Assembly (NCBI GenBank): GCA_036250195.1
Contig: JAVHZZ010000003.1
Span: 16,103,004 to 16,167,003, forward strand
DNA: 64,000 bases
Source: Mixophyes australis
Taxonomy: Eukaryota; Chordata; Amphibia; Anura; Limnodynastidae
Direction: 5' to 3'
In this document: piece after piece, positions 1-10,780 of the stretch
Layout: the number at the start of each line of letters is the position of its first letter
Position numbering within the stretch: position 1 is the stretch's first letter
The notes under the pieces: model-generated
The model's input: only the letters and a program-made list of their open reading frames with translations
Databases searched by the model: none
What the model was told of the DNA's origin: nothing
Position numbers and translations under genes: made by a program

Positions 1-782
1 TCCATACAAAAATCTGTTTATTCTGAGATCTTATATGCTATCTATTATTTAAATTTCTTTAATTGTGCTCAAATATATCCCAAACCAACAATCAACAAGT
101 TGGTTCAGATTCCATTCAGCAGAAGGGATCAGGTGACAACATTCTTCAGCCATAGCTTCAAAAATATAGTTACCAAGAAATCAATTTCTCAAAACCTTTG
201 GAACAAATATGAATCTACGAGGATTCATCCAATAGCTCCAAACAATCCAGATGACTTTGGGATGACTAAGTGCTGTTATAATATGTATGGTGCAGACCAA
301 TGTGTTTGCTTGTATTTGTATTCAACATTATATGTGTTATGTATTGTAAGTTAAAGTGTGTTTTTCATGTCTAACGTGTGCGCAACCATAATTAACAAAA
401 TGTTATGCGCAATGGCTGATTGACAAGCTATGTAATCTAAAAAAAAAAAAAAATTGTATAATACATATAGTATTATCTTTCACATCAGTAGGGACATAAA
501 AAAAGTATATCAATATGACAATATTCTTATTTTTATTTGATGACTTGCTTGTGACATTATCGAGTGTTCAGCAATGTAGCGCAACATATTAAAAAGATAC
601 AGCAATACCACCTCAGACTGTCACAAAATGCAATGTTTATTTATTTTATTATTACATATATTTTTAATTTAATGTTAATGTTAAGCATGAAATTATTTAA
701 TGTCTGATTGCTAGCATTAATAAATGGATATGCATTTGAAGTGTAACGGACATGTCCGTATATTAGGGCATTTATGATTGAA

Positions 783-1141
783 CAAAAATTAGGGAAGGCG
801 CAGTGGGTTGGAATTTTACAAATTGGAGGAGGGATAAAACACTGTGCCAATAATATCAGGTGTGCAACCTGCACAATATAATCCTGGCATAAATGAAATA
901 AAAATAAATATAAATAAAAATAAAAATAAAAAATATATAATTGAAAATAAATGGCAGATGCAAATACAAATATGCCTAAATAATGCGAATTTTAAAGCAA
1001 ACATATAAATTGTTTAGTCCATGAATGCTAATGAAATGTCAATACACAATGTCCAAATACACAAAGATATTATTGGCACAGTTTTTTATCCCTCCTCTCT
1101 TTTGTAAAATTCCAACCCACTGCACCTTCCCTAATTTTTGT
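783..1141. repeat. Foldback element (inverted repeat) in block A
   Basis: Two arms of about 75 bases face each other (roughly 783-857 and 1065-1141) around a spacer of about 210 bases. The outer ends read acaaaaattaggg and ccctaatttttgt. The same structure is in the other A copy at 25964-26321, so it predates the duplication. It has no coding capacity and is probably a MITE-type foldback; the family is not identified. Confidence 0.7.
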
Positions 1142-2228
1142 CTTTTTATGAATGTGGGGTTATTTAGGCAACCCCGAGGGTTTTATGGCTTTTTCCATTA
1201 ATGATTTAACCACTTAATATTAGCATTTGAGTATCTTTGTTAAAGATACTTAAATTATCATAAAATCCTAAGTAGTATTGGTTATTTAAGCCAAAAATAA
1301 AAACATGTAGGTTTATTTAATATTAGGTCTTAAATATGTATCATGAAGTCAAAGATTCTTTCTGAATCGAATATCTTATGAATTGTGAATAAATTATATA
1401 AATGTATTTCTTCTGGTCTTCTATTTAGACTAATGCTGGGTACATACTATTGTGTTTTCAGCTGATTCTCAGGCTAATCAGGCGATAAACGACTGGTTGG
1501 ACTGATATCACAGTAGTGTGTAGTTTGGAACGATGAACGATTATCGTTCCAAAGCACTTTGTATTGTTGAATGACATTTTTAAACTGAACTAAAAATCTT
1601 GTTCAAGGATGGAAGAATGTCTTCCTAATTCTGCAGTGTGTGTGCACTCTGCAGAATGAGAATGGCAGAGGGGGCGGGGCAGGCAAACATACCTTAAATA
1701 ACTGGAGAGGAAACGTCTCAAGCATTCTTTGTGGAGTGGAATGTATGCTTAGAGCACGGAGGCGGATCCCTGCTGAGTGACAGTCTGACAGTCACCAAAC
1801 ATAGAACTGTATATTGCAGTGATGACTCTAGTTTTTGACTCCTGTATAGGCATCAATTGTTAAGAAATTAATTGCATTATATTGTTGTCTCATGAATTGG
1901 GTCATTTTAATATATATTTTTAGAGAGTCCTATATCAGACATCATTGAGCCATTAAATTTAGTAAGATACTATTTTGAGCTTTTTTTTAAAAAAAACACA
2001 TTATTCATCATAAGTTCTAGTTGTTTGCTTATGTCCATATTTATTATATGAACTGATTATAATAGTTTTTTAAGTATTTCTGTATAATAAATATTGTTAT
2101 TTTTATAAACTATAACGATTTGTTCCTTTCTTTTGAATTGTTTTATTGGGATGGTAATCTAATAACATACTACCTACACACCATGTTTTGTGCTGTTTAT
2201 ATTATTGCTCTTGGTTCTACCTTTATGT

Positions 2229-2690
2229 GGGATTATCATCATCATCATCATCATCAACATTTATTTATATAGCGCCAGCAAATTCCGTAGCGCTTTACAA
2301 TTGGGAACAAACATTAATAAGACAATACTGGGTATTAAATACAGACAGAGAGATAAGAGAACTCTGCTCGCAAGCTTACAATCTATAGGACAATGGGAGT
2401 TAGAGAAACAAGGGCACGTGCTACATCATATTACACACTGGACCAGCTAGAATGCAAAGGTAAAAGTACTGAGTGCTCTGTATGTGTACCAATGTTGGTC
2501 AGAGGGTTGTTATCTTGTGTTAGCTGTGTAGAGGGTGGTAATAGGGGAGATTAAGATGGTGGTTGAGGAATATGATTAGCTTGTCTGAAGAGGTGGGTTT
2601 TCAGAGAACGCTTGAAGGTTTGGAGACTAGAGGAAAGTCATACTGTGCGAGGGAGGATTAACACTTTTCCTCTCCAGCTGCAGTAAGGAT
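2229..2690. repeat. Dispersed repeat R1, insertion in block A
   Basis: The segment is absent from the second A copy, where the sequence passes directly from the equivalent of about 2228 to about 2690 (near 27480-27490). It begins with a short cat-repeat, then a stretch containing tatatagcgccagcaaattc. A longer relative lies at 55818-56640, and further parts of what appears to be the same family flank the retrovirus at 30180-30329 and 41234-41632. I do not recognise the class of this repeat. Confidence 0.7.
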
Positions 2691-2878
2691 CTCTGGGAGT
2701 GTGATTAATTTCCGTATTGTTTCTTAGCACCTGATTTATGTGTAAAATGATAAACTAATTTGCACCCCTGGCATTATAACATGGTTTGTCCAGGGTCAAA
2801 CTTACTAATTTTTTTGGTTTGATCTTCTTAATGACTCAGGCCCTAAAATGACTAACATTCTTAGCTTGAAATACTTAC

Positions 2879-3240
2879 ATTCTTCCAAAGCCTCCTCCTC
2901 CATGGCCTGATCCTCCTCCTCCGCCATGAACTGATCCTCCTCCTCTGCCATGAACTGATCCTCCTCCTCCGCCATGGCATGATCCTGGCCCTCCTCCCTG
3001 GTAGCACCTCTTTGGTGCTTCAACTGCCAACTGGGTCATACGGTCTGTTGGAATAAATTAGACACATTTAGCTCTTTACTAACATGGTGTTTCTATTCCT
3101 CACTTATACCCAAACTGTCAGATAGTTTAAGGTATATCATTAAAACACATTGACACTTTAGTGGCTTTAAAAAGATAAACAGACACAACACTTACTTGAT
3201 GTACTTGACCTGGCCAGAAAATAACAATCACATAGTGATT
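2879..3240 (-). other. Putative exon pair, glycine-rich, minus strand
   Basis: On the minus strand, 3240-3196 (45 nt) lies between a tctcag acceptor and a gtaagt donor, and 3044-2879 (166 nt) lies between a ttccaacag acceptor and another gtaagt donor. One frame stays open across the inferred junction and gives a glycine-rich peptide with repeats like CHGGGGSVHG. The same splice sites and open frame are present in the second copy (41984-42340), which has two fewer 24-nt repeat units, so the length change keeps the frame. I do not recognise the protein. It could be a host exon, a pseudogene fragment, or a chance open stretch in a GA-rich minisatellite. Confidence 0.25.
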
Positions 3241-4500
3241 CTGAGATATAATTAACACATGATTTGGTTGATTGCTAATTAATTTCCAGCTAAATCCTGG
3301 TAGTTCATCAATCAAAGCCTTAGTTAGGTTTGTTTGCAGCTAAGCTCTATCTGTCAAGATTGAACATTTCTAAGTGATATGGCTAGAAAACTCACATCTG
3401 ATAATCTCAGCACGGCTTGGGCAGCCCTTTGCTAATATTACAGCGTTATTCAAAAATATTTGCAGATTCCAAAGGTATTCTTTTTTTTCTGACAAAAATG
3501 TGTGATGCATCCATTTGTTTATGTTTATGGTTAGAAATATTATACATAATTTCACATTAATCACTAAACAACAATTGCATTTTTTGGATCTTAGAACATT
3601 TTGTAAAGTGTTTTCTTAACCATATTTTAAAAATAATTGGAACCTGAGATCGGTCTGGAACCTGAAGTGGGCTGCCTCCACAGTTTCAGGAGGGCTGGGG
3701 ATCTGTTTGAGGAGGGGCTTGAGGGAGGGAATTAGAAAAGAAGTAGAACACAATAAAAAAACATGTAAAATGGGGAAGTGCCAAAACACATAAAAAACAT
3801 CTTAACAGATATTATATTGAAAAGCTTCACCCCCCCACCAAAAAAAATATAATACAGGCAACACACACATTAAAATGCACATTGCATATGAAAATAGAGA
3901 TGCACTGTTATTGTGGTACATAAAATATCTAACAAATAAAAACTTTTGTAGTGTCTAAAAAGACTAAGAGAAAATATACCTCTCTCAATACAAATAAAAT
4001 TCCACTATACAAATCCACACTAGTAAACTCCACTATACTTCTAACCAATTTAAAGTGTGCATGAACCAGTCTTTTATAGTGGTTTGTAATGAGACAAGTG
4101 TAAGCAGGTGTGTGGGTCACTGTAGTATCAGATGAGAAGATCTACAGCTGGGTCTATGTAACGCTGTTTACGTGAATCTCTTGGTTATTTGTATACTGAT
4201 AACTATAATGTTTGTGTTTATTTATGCGTGCGAATTATTATGAGACGCATTTACATCCACATTCCTATTTTTTAAAAAAACACATTACATGATTCTTCAT
4301 GTTGGTGAATAAGAATCTGTGTGTAATTATTATTGTTTCTCATTAGATCTTGAGGTAGCCACTAGTGGCTGTGTTGTGCTGTATGTTTGTTAGGAGCACT
4401 ATTATGTATTCCATATGTGATATCTATCACTTATATCACCTGCAGTCATGGCGTATTGTTGTGCTTGTTGTTTAGGCTATATAATGCATCTATTTTCCAT

Positions 4501-4590
4501 CTGCACGTTGCCTTAGTGGTTAGCCACTCCACCTCCCAACAGTGGAGTCATGAGTTCAATTCCTGATCCATGGTGGGGAATATCCCTAAA
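4501..4590 (+). repeat. tRNA-derived SINE head fragment
   Basis: The stretch has an A-box-like ccttagtggttag and a B-box-like tcatgagttcaattcctg at tRNA-like spacing, matching the head of the SINE at 60461 and the duplicate at 44011-44100. It cannot be a tRNA gene: the arms do not fold into a full cloverleaf and the element is shared between the B copies. Confidence 0.6.
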
Positions 4591-5001
4591 TTGAAATTTT
4601 TTTTCTGTGTGTAGTTATAACAGGGACAAGCAGCTGATCAAAATAAAGTTAATCCAAACAATTAGAAAATATACACAGATAAGAGATACACAGCCAAGGC
4701 AAGGCAAACATGACATGTAATAAAGCATGTGAAAAACTATGCCACAGCTAAATAAAGCCACATTTTAAAATAACATTATTATGGCTCAAAACAGATTGCA
4801 TAGAGATAAAACAAAGAAACCAAAAAACACCTAAGTCACAAAAAACCTCTGCAGAACTGTCACTCACCGGACTGTGAGTGCTACTTCTAAGGTAGCTAGG
4901 AACCGTGTCCGTCCATTATAATGAGGTACTGCACATGTGCAGTCCCTTCTAAACTTCAGTTCTGTTCCTTTAACTTAATTGGCTGATCAGGCAACACTCC
5001 C

Positions 5002-5042
5002 TATATTAAGCACCTGTGGTCAATACCACGTGGCCTGATCTT
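5002..5042 (+). promoter_or_regulatory. LTR promoter and self-primer 5' end
   Basis: The TATA-like tatatta at 5002-5008 lies about 30 bases before tggcctgatctt (5031-5042). That 12-mer is the exact reverse complement of 6463-6474, just inside the internal region. In the Tf1/sushi group the first bases of the mRNA anneal to the primer binding site and prime reverse transcription, and this geometry fits. The transcription start is inferred, not measured. Confidence 0.7.
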
Positions 5043-5982
5043 GGAGTCTCATTCCTCATGAGTCTCTGAAGGTGTTCCAGTGCCTCCTCGTGTGTTCAGC
5101 TGATGCTGATTCCTGTTTGTCGTTTGTGGTTTCCAGACCACTTCTACTCCTCGTGTTACTCGTGACTCCAGCAGCTGATTCCTATCCGCTGTCTCCGTAT
5201 ATCTACAGTTACAGATTACTGCAAACTCTCCTGTTTTTCATCGTGACTCCAGCAGCTGATTCCTATCCACTGCCTCCGTGTGTCTAACAAGTTACAGATC
5301 TCTCCAACTCTCCTGTGTTACATCGCTACTGTTCCAGCTGATTCCTGTTAGCTACTTCAGCGTGTCTACAGAGTCCTGCTCGTCTCAGCGCTCCAGTCTG
5401 CATTCTACCTGCCGTCAGCCGACCCGCTGCCTACTGCTTCTACAGTGTGTCCATTTGTGTCAACTTGCCTGTTAGCATCGAGTCTACGCTCCTCGGCTTC
5501 CAGCTCTGCTACATCGCTTCAGCTCTCCCGTGGTCTCCTGCTGTTCAATTCGATATACTACTGCTTCCTGAGTATTTTGTCGTCCTTGCTGGCCTACCTA
5601 CAGTGCGCTGCACCTACCTGCCGCTTCCATTCTGCAAGGACTTCTCATCTCGTCAGTTCCCTGCCGCTCAGGTATCCCTGCAGCTATCTCTAACAGCCTG
5701 CTCATCTGAACCACGGTATGCATACTTCTCATTGACTGTGCTGGTGTATTGCATATCCATCTGGACTGAGTTGTTCTCCTCCGGAGTTTCCATCCTCTGA
5801 GACTATTGCTATTATTGACTGTGTTTCCTTTTGCTGGACTATTCTAGTGACTTTGTTTATCTGTGCAGTGCTGTTCATTCATTATTATTATTGTGTGCAG
5901 TTCAACGTGGGATCAAGTTCAGTGTACCCGTGTAGACTCTGCATTGCATTTATCTCCTCGTGTCCTTCCTCACATATATATT

Positions 5983-6245
5983 CAGTGGTACAACTTGCTA
6001 GAGGCAGACCACTGATTCCTGTTTCCCTGTGTCACCAGTTGCATAGATCCTCTCACATAAGCAGTGGTACAACTTGCTACTCGCAGACCACTGACTTCCC
6101 CGTTACCTTCACCTGGATTCCATTCCTTCACTACAGACAGCGGTACAACTTGCTATACGCAGACCGCTGACTTCCACCTCCTTATTACTCCTGGACATTC
6201 CTTCTCACTATAGCAGTGGTACAACTTGCCGTGCGCAGACCACTG
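5983..6245 (+). repeat. Four spaced hairpins in the 5' LTR
   Basis: 32-nt units lie at 5983-6014, 6062-6093, 6138-6169 and 6214-6245. Each starts cagtggtacaacttgc and ends gcagaccactg, so cagtggt pairs with accactg. In the third unit both sides change together (cagcggt and accgctg), which keeps the 7-bp stem. Unit starts are 76-79 bases apart. The same four units occur in the 3' LTR (13786, 13865, 13941, 14017) and in the nested LTR (12812, 12888, 12962, 13041). The role is unknown; if the transcript starts near 5031 they lie in the 5' untranslated RNA. Confidence 0.8.
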
Positions 6246-6462
6246 ACTACCCTCACGTGTCCTTGTCCATCCAGATCCTCGTGTTCAGTTACCTATTGTT
6301 TACCAGTGCTGCTAGTCATAGACTTTCTGTGCATTCTCTAACCATCTGCTGTTTCCAGTTCCATTATCACCCTGCCACCAGAGTATCATATACCAACTCT
6401 ACTGCTCTGATAAGACCATCAGCGGGTGATACTGGGTAAAGACTCCTAGTGCCCGTTTCAGT

Positions 6463-6474
6463 AAGATCAGGCCA
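6463..6474 (+). promoter_or_regulatory. Primer binding site, self-priming type
   Basis: The sequence aagatcaggcca starts two bases after the LTR end and is the exact complement of the predicted mRNA 5' end at 5031-5042. There is no TGG start as expected for priming by a tRNA 3' end. Its last base is the A of the gag start codon, so the leader between PBS and gag is essentially absent. Confidence 0.7.
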
Positions 6475-7406
6475 TGACAGACCCAGATTCGGAACCCACA
6501 GCTAAAGAGTTGCTGCAGCATCTGGTCACCCGTGTGGAACAACAGGATGTTCGTCAACAACTTTTACTACAATATTACCAGACGTTAGTCTCCCAAAGAA
6601 CGTCTGGGCAGAATATTACAGCTTCTGTTGATGCTCCTGTGCTTTCCTCCGTTTCCCCAGTGCCATCCCAGGTGTCTACGGCTTCCACGCTTCACCTGCC
6701 AACTCCGTCAAAGTATGATGGAGATCCCAAAACATGTAGAGGTTTCCTCAACCAATGCTCAGTACATTTTGAGCTCCAACCTTAAAACTTTTCTACTCAT
6801 CGTTCTAGAGTGCCCTATCTCATCTCATTATTTTCCGGACAAGCTCTCGCATGGGCTTCCCCTCTGTGGGAAAGAAATGATCCGTTGTTACAGGATAGTG
6901 CCAAATTTATTTCCATGTTTCGTAATGTATTCGATGAACCAGGTCGTGTTATTTCCGCTGCCTCCAGCATTCTTCGTTTACGACAGGGTTCTCGTACAGT
7001 AGGACAGTACGTCATTCAATTTAGGATCTTAGCCTCTGAGCTTCAGTGGAACACTGAAGCATTAATTGCCGCCTTCTGGCAGGGGCTCTCAGATAAAATT
7101 AAAGATGCACTGACTACTCAAGAACTCCCTACATCTTTAGAAGATTTGATTTCTCTTTGTCATCGTGTGGATCTCAGATTTTGTGAGAGGGACTCTGAGA
7201 GAACTACTTCAGCTAAAACATCTCTTCGTCCCACTTCTCAAATTCGTCCTGCTTCACCTCCGGTAATACCGATGGAGATTGGACGTTCCAACCTAACCTC
7301 TGCAGAGAGGAATCGAAGAATTAAGAATAGACTTTGTATCTATTGTGCTGATGCCACACATATGCTCCAGTCATGCCCCAAAAAATCGGGAAATGCCAGG
7401 CCCTAA
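6474..7406 (+). pseudogene. gag: Element 1 gag (one premature stop)
   Basis: Gag forms the particle and binds genomic RNA. The frame opens at ATG 6474, just after the primer binding site. The N-terminus is glutamine-rich and helical-looking (HLVTRVEQQDVRQQLLLQYY); a capsid-like region follows (SGQALAWASPLWERND, then LRQGSRTVGQYVIQFR), and near the C-terminus there is one CCHC knuckle, CIYCADATHMLQSC (C-X2-C-X4-H-X4-C). A TAA at 6783-6785 interrupts the frame inside the capsid; the same frame continues directly after it, so a single nonsense change broke the gene. Pol overlaps the end by 34 nt in the -1 frame. Confidence 0.88.
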
Positions 7407-10400
7407 CTAGTTCTGGAGAGGTAAAGTTAGGGTCCCTGGAGTCCTCTCCATCTTCTACGAAATCAAAAATTTGTGCATTTGACGTTACTATTTCATTTGC
7501 TACTAAGTCTTTTGAGTCCCAAGCTCTGACTGATTCAGGAGCTGCGGGAAATTTCATTTCTGAATCCCTTGTAAATCAATGGTCCCTACCAGTGATTACC
7601 CTGAAGACTCCTATTACGGTGACTGCTATCGATGGATCACGTATTATCAACGGTCTCATCACCCAAAGTACGTCTTCAGTGACCCTTCAGATTGGTGTTC
7701 TACACCGAGAAGAAATTTCGTTTTTAATCCTTCCTGTTACTTCAAGTCCGATTGTTTTAGGCCTTCCATGGCTTCAATGTCATTCTCCCCAGATTGACTG
7801 GCGCACTCCTCAAGTTACGTCTTGGGGACCTGAATGTCACCAACATTGTCTTTCTCGTGTTGTTCCTTGTAAACTACTGCAAACCTCCATTTCACCTTCC
7901 TCACCGGGACTTCCTCCTCAGTATGCTTCATTTGCCGACGTCTTTGATAAAGCTCAGTCTGAGCGTCTTCCCCCTTATCGTTCATGGGATTGTCCGATTG
8001 ACCTGTTACCTGGCAAGACTCCACCTAGGGGTCGTGTGTATCCATTTTCATTACCTGAGACTCAGGCTACTGCTGAATACATCCAAGAGAATCTCCAGCG
8101 AGGATTTATTCGACCTTCTACTTCTTCCGCTGGAGCTGGGTTCTTCTTCGTGAAGAAGAAAGATGGATCATTACGCCCTTGCATAGATTTTCGTGGACTT
8201 AATGCTATCACTATCAAAAATCGGTATCCCATTCCTCTGATTACTGAGTTGTTTGATCGGATCAAGGGAGCCCGGATTTTTACTAAGTTGGATCTTCAAG
8301 GTGCCTACAACTTGATTAGAATCAGGTCCGGTGACGAATGGAAAACAGCTTTTAACACCAGAGATGGGCATTATGAATACTTAGTAATGCCCTTCGGGTT
8401 ATGTAATGCCCCTGCTGTTTTCCAGGGCTTCATTAACGAGATCTTTCGGGACTTGTTATATGTATGTGTCGTAGTATATCTGGACGACATACTCATCTTT
8501 TCCCAAGACCTGCCTTCACATCACCAACAAGTGGCCGAAGTTCTTTCCAGACTCCGGAAAAATTCATTATTCTGTAAATTAGAAAAATGTTCATTTGAGT
8601 TACCCCAGATTCCATTTTTGGGTTATATTGTTTCTGGAGTCGGTCTACAAATGGATCCAGAAAAGGTGAATGCTGTGTTACTTTGGCCTCAGCCAACTAC
8701 TCTTCGTGCCATTCAGCGTTTTTTAGGCTTTGCCAACTACTATAGACGCTTCATTCAAGACTTCTCTTCAATTGCATCTCCCATTGTGTCTCTAACTCGC
8801 AAAGGGGCCAATACTAAGCAATGGTCATCTGAGGCTCTCCAAGCCTTTCAATTTCTTAAAGAGTCCTTCTCCTCTGCTCCCATCCTTCGACAGCCTGATG
8901 TGACGCTTCCCTTCTTCCTAGAAGTAGATGCCTCTAATGTTGGTTTAGGAGCCATTCTCTCCCAGAAATCGGAGCAACAAAAATTCCATCCTTGTGCCTT
9001 TTACTCTCGGGGTCTTCTGCCTACTGAGAAGAATTACACCATCGGGGACAAGGAGTTGCTGGCTATTAAAGTAGCATTGGAGGAGTGGAGATATTTGTTA
9101 GAGGGAGCTCGTCATCCGGTGACAATTTTTACGGATCATAAAAATTTGTCATACCTACAGTCTGCTCAATGTTTAAATCCTCGTCAGGCAAGATGGTCTC
9201 TTTTCTTTTCCCGTTTTGATCTAATCATAACCTTCAAACCAGCTGCAAAGAATAAAAAAGCAGACGCTCTATCTCGAGCCTTTGTGGCGTCCTCAGACGT
9301 TGAAGAGATTCCTAACCACTTTATATTAGACCCCAAATGTGTTTCTCTGGCTACTTCTTCCACTAAAGTGCTACCATTTGGGAAGACCCTCGTGCCTCCT
9401 GCTCTTAGGAAAAAAATCCTTTCATGGTTTCACTCTTCTCGTTTCTCTGGACACGCTGGTGAACGCAAGACCTTTGAAATCCTCTCTCGAAGTTATTTGG
9501 TGGCCTTCTATGAGGAGAGATGTCAAAGAGTTTATCGCGGCATGCGATTTATGCTCCCAGTTCAAGACCCCCGCAGAACTCCAGCGGGGTTGCTTCGGCC
9601 ACTACCCATTCCATCTAAGCCATGGACCCATATTAGTATGGACTTTGTTACTGAGCTTCCTCCTAGTAAGAATTAAAACACCATTTGGGTAGTGGTGGAT
9701 AGATTTTCGAAGATGGCGCATTTCGTTCCCTTGTCTGGTTTACCTTCTTATTCTACCCTGGCTGAACATTTCATTAGAGAAATTTTCCGTATTCATGGAT
9801 GTCCGTCCGAGATCGTGTCAGATAGAGGAGTACAATTCGTTTCCAGATTCTGGCGGGCCCTTTGCAAGACCTTGGGCATACGATTAGCACTCTCATCTTC
9901 CTACCATCCTCAATCGAACGGACAAACTGAAAGAGTCAACCAAGATCTTGAGACTTTCTTAAGGATGTTCTCGTCAGCCAATCAAGACAACTGGGTAGAA
10001 TTACTTCCTTGGGCTGAATTCGCTCATAACAACATGTACCATGAGTCATCGTCTAAAACTCCATTCTTTGTGGTTTACGGTCACCATCCGTCTTTCCCGG
10101 AATTTCCTGCCCTCCCGCCCACCCAAGTTCCTGCTGTTGAGACTTTGTGTCAAACCTTCAAAAATATTTGGGCTCAGGTAAAAACCTGTTTAAAGAAGAC
10201 ATCTGCCAGATATAAGTCTTTTGCGGACAAAAAGAGACGGGCTATTCCACCATTGAAAGTCGGAGACCGGGTGTGGCTATCTACTAAGAATATTCGTTTG
10301 AAGGTTCCATCCATGAAATTTGCTCCCCGTTTTATTGGTCCATATAGGATTATTCAAGTTATAAATCCAGTTTGCTTCAAACTTTTACTTCCCAAGAGTC

Positions 10401-10780
10401 TTCGTATTTCCAACGCCTTCCATGTTTCCTTGCTCAAACCTCTCATCATCAACCGTTTCTCGGTCCCTCCTTCAGCACCTCGGCCACTTCAAGTTCATCA
10501 GGAGGAAAACTTTGAGATTACTCAGGTTTTGGATGCTAAAATTTCGCGAGGAGTTCTTCGTTTCCTCGTGCATTGGAAAGGCTTTGGTCCTGAGGAGCGT
10601 TCATGGATCAAAGCTGAAGATCTCAACGCTCCAGCCCTCTTGAAAAAGTTCTATACCAAATTTCCGGACAAACCCGGTTCCAGGTGTTCTGTGCCCACCT
10701 TTAAAAGGGGGGGTACTGTCACTCACCGGACTGTGAGTGCTACTTCTAAGGTAGCTAGGAACCGTGTCCGTCCATTATAA
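7373..10780 (+). pseudogene. pol: Element 1 pol: protease, RT, RNase H, integrase, chromodomain
   Basis: The polyprotein copies the RNA and inserts the cDNA. From the first Met of the frame: aspartic protease motif DSGA near residue 54, RT with LDLQGAYN and YLDD at about 369-372, RNase H beginning near 519 (EVDAS) with TDHKNLSYL, integrase core with SMDF, SDRG and a glutamate in GQTERVN, a GPY/F-type module (FIGPYRI), and a chromodomain near 10513-10670 (LVHWKGFGPEERSW). Damage: an in-frame TAA at 9674-9676 at the start of the integrase core, and two opposite frameshifts near 9500 and 9570 that scramble the zinc-binding region, whose WWP and CDLC residues appear in another frame in between. 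The rest is intact. The chromodomain probably guides integration to methylated-histone chromatin, as in chromoviruses generally. Confidence 0.92.
10701..10716 (+). promoter_or_regulatory. Polypurine tract of element 1
   Basis: The stretch ttaaaagggggggtac ends directly at the TGTCAC start of the 3' LTR and would prime plus-strand DNA. The final ggggtac before TGT is shared with element 2 (19341-19347) and element 3 (61234-61240, minus). Confidence 0.85.

Larger units (their letters stand above)
1..2842. repeat. Duplicated block A, copy 1
   Basis: This AT-rich block recurs at 24872-27670 in the same orientation with the same order of landmarks, including the foldback at 783-1141 and the shared segments near 1429-1900 and 2700-2840. 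Copy 1 lacks about 310 bases present in copy 2 (25133-25441) and has gained a dispersed repeat at about 2229-2690. No coding sequence is convincing. Near 1429-1560 there is a MITE-like stretch with a short hairpin (ggaacgat / atcgttcc), present in both copies. Homology stops at about 2842, where copy 1 continues into block B and copy 2 does not. Confidence 0.85.
2846..4857. repeat. Duplicated block B, copy 1 (left part)
   Basis: This stretch recurs at 41984-44350 in the same orientation. It contains putative minus-strand exons (2879-3240), a tRNA-derived SINE head near 4501-4590 and otherwise anonymous AT-rich DNA. It is interrupted after 4857 by LTR element 1 and resumes at 14264. The uninterrupted second copy (ctgcagaacccaaaaaagg near 44350) serves as the empty insertion site. 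Confidence 0.85.
4858..6460 (+). repeat. 5' LTR of element 1
   Basis: The LTR is 1603 bp, from TGTCAC to a final CA (gtttca here, gtgaca in the 3' LTR). It contains a TATA-like tatatta at 5002-5008, a predicted transcript start near 5031-5032, repeats built on gctgattcctatcc (about 5167-5345), and four spaced 32-nt hairpins between 5983 and 6245. The short ORFs that run through it are not protein genes. Confidence 0.93.

Noticed and set aside
4501..4590. tRNA gene
   Set aside because: It has A- and B-box-like stretches but no complete cloverleaf, and the sequence matches a SINE head found three times in the window.
5072..6439. Several ORFs of 60-117 codons in the LTRs of element 1
   Set aside because: They lie in noncoding LTR repeats, recur in each LTR copy and show no domain or conservation of frame in the nested LTR.
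7380..7386. Slippery heptamer for gag-pol frameshift in element 1
   Set aside because: In the gag phase the A6 run does not fit X-XXY-YYZ, so it is recorded only as a question.
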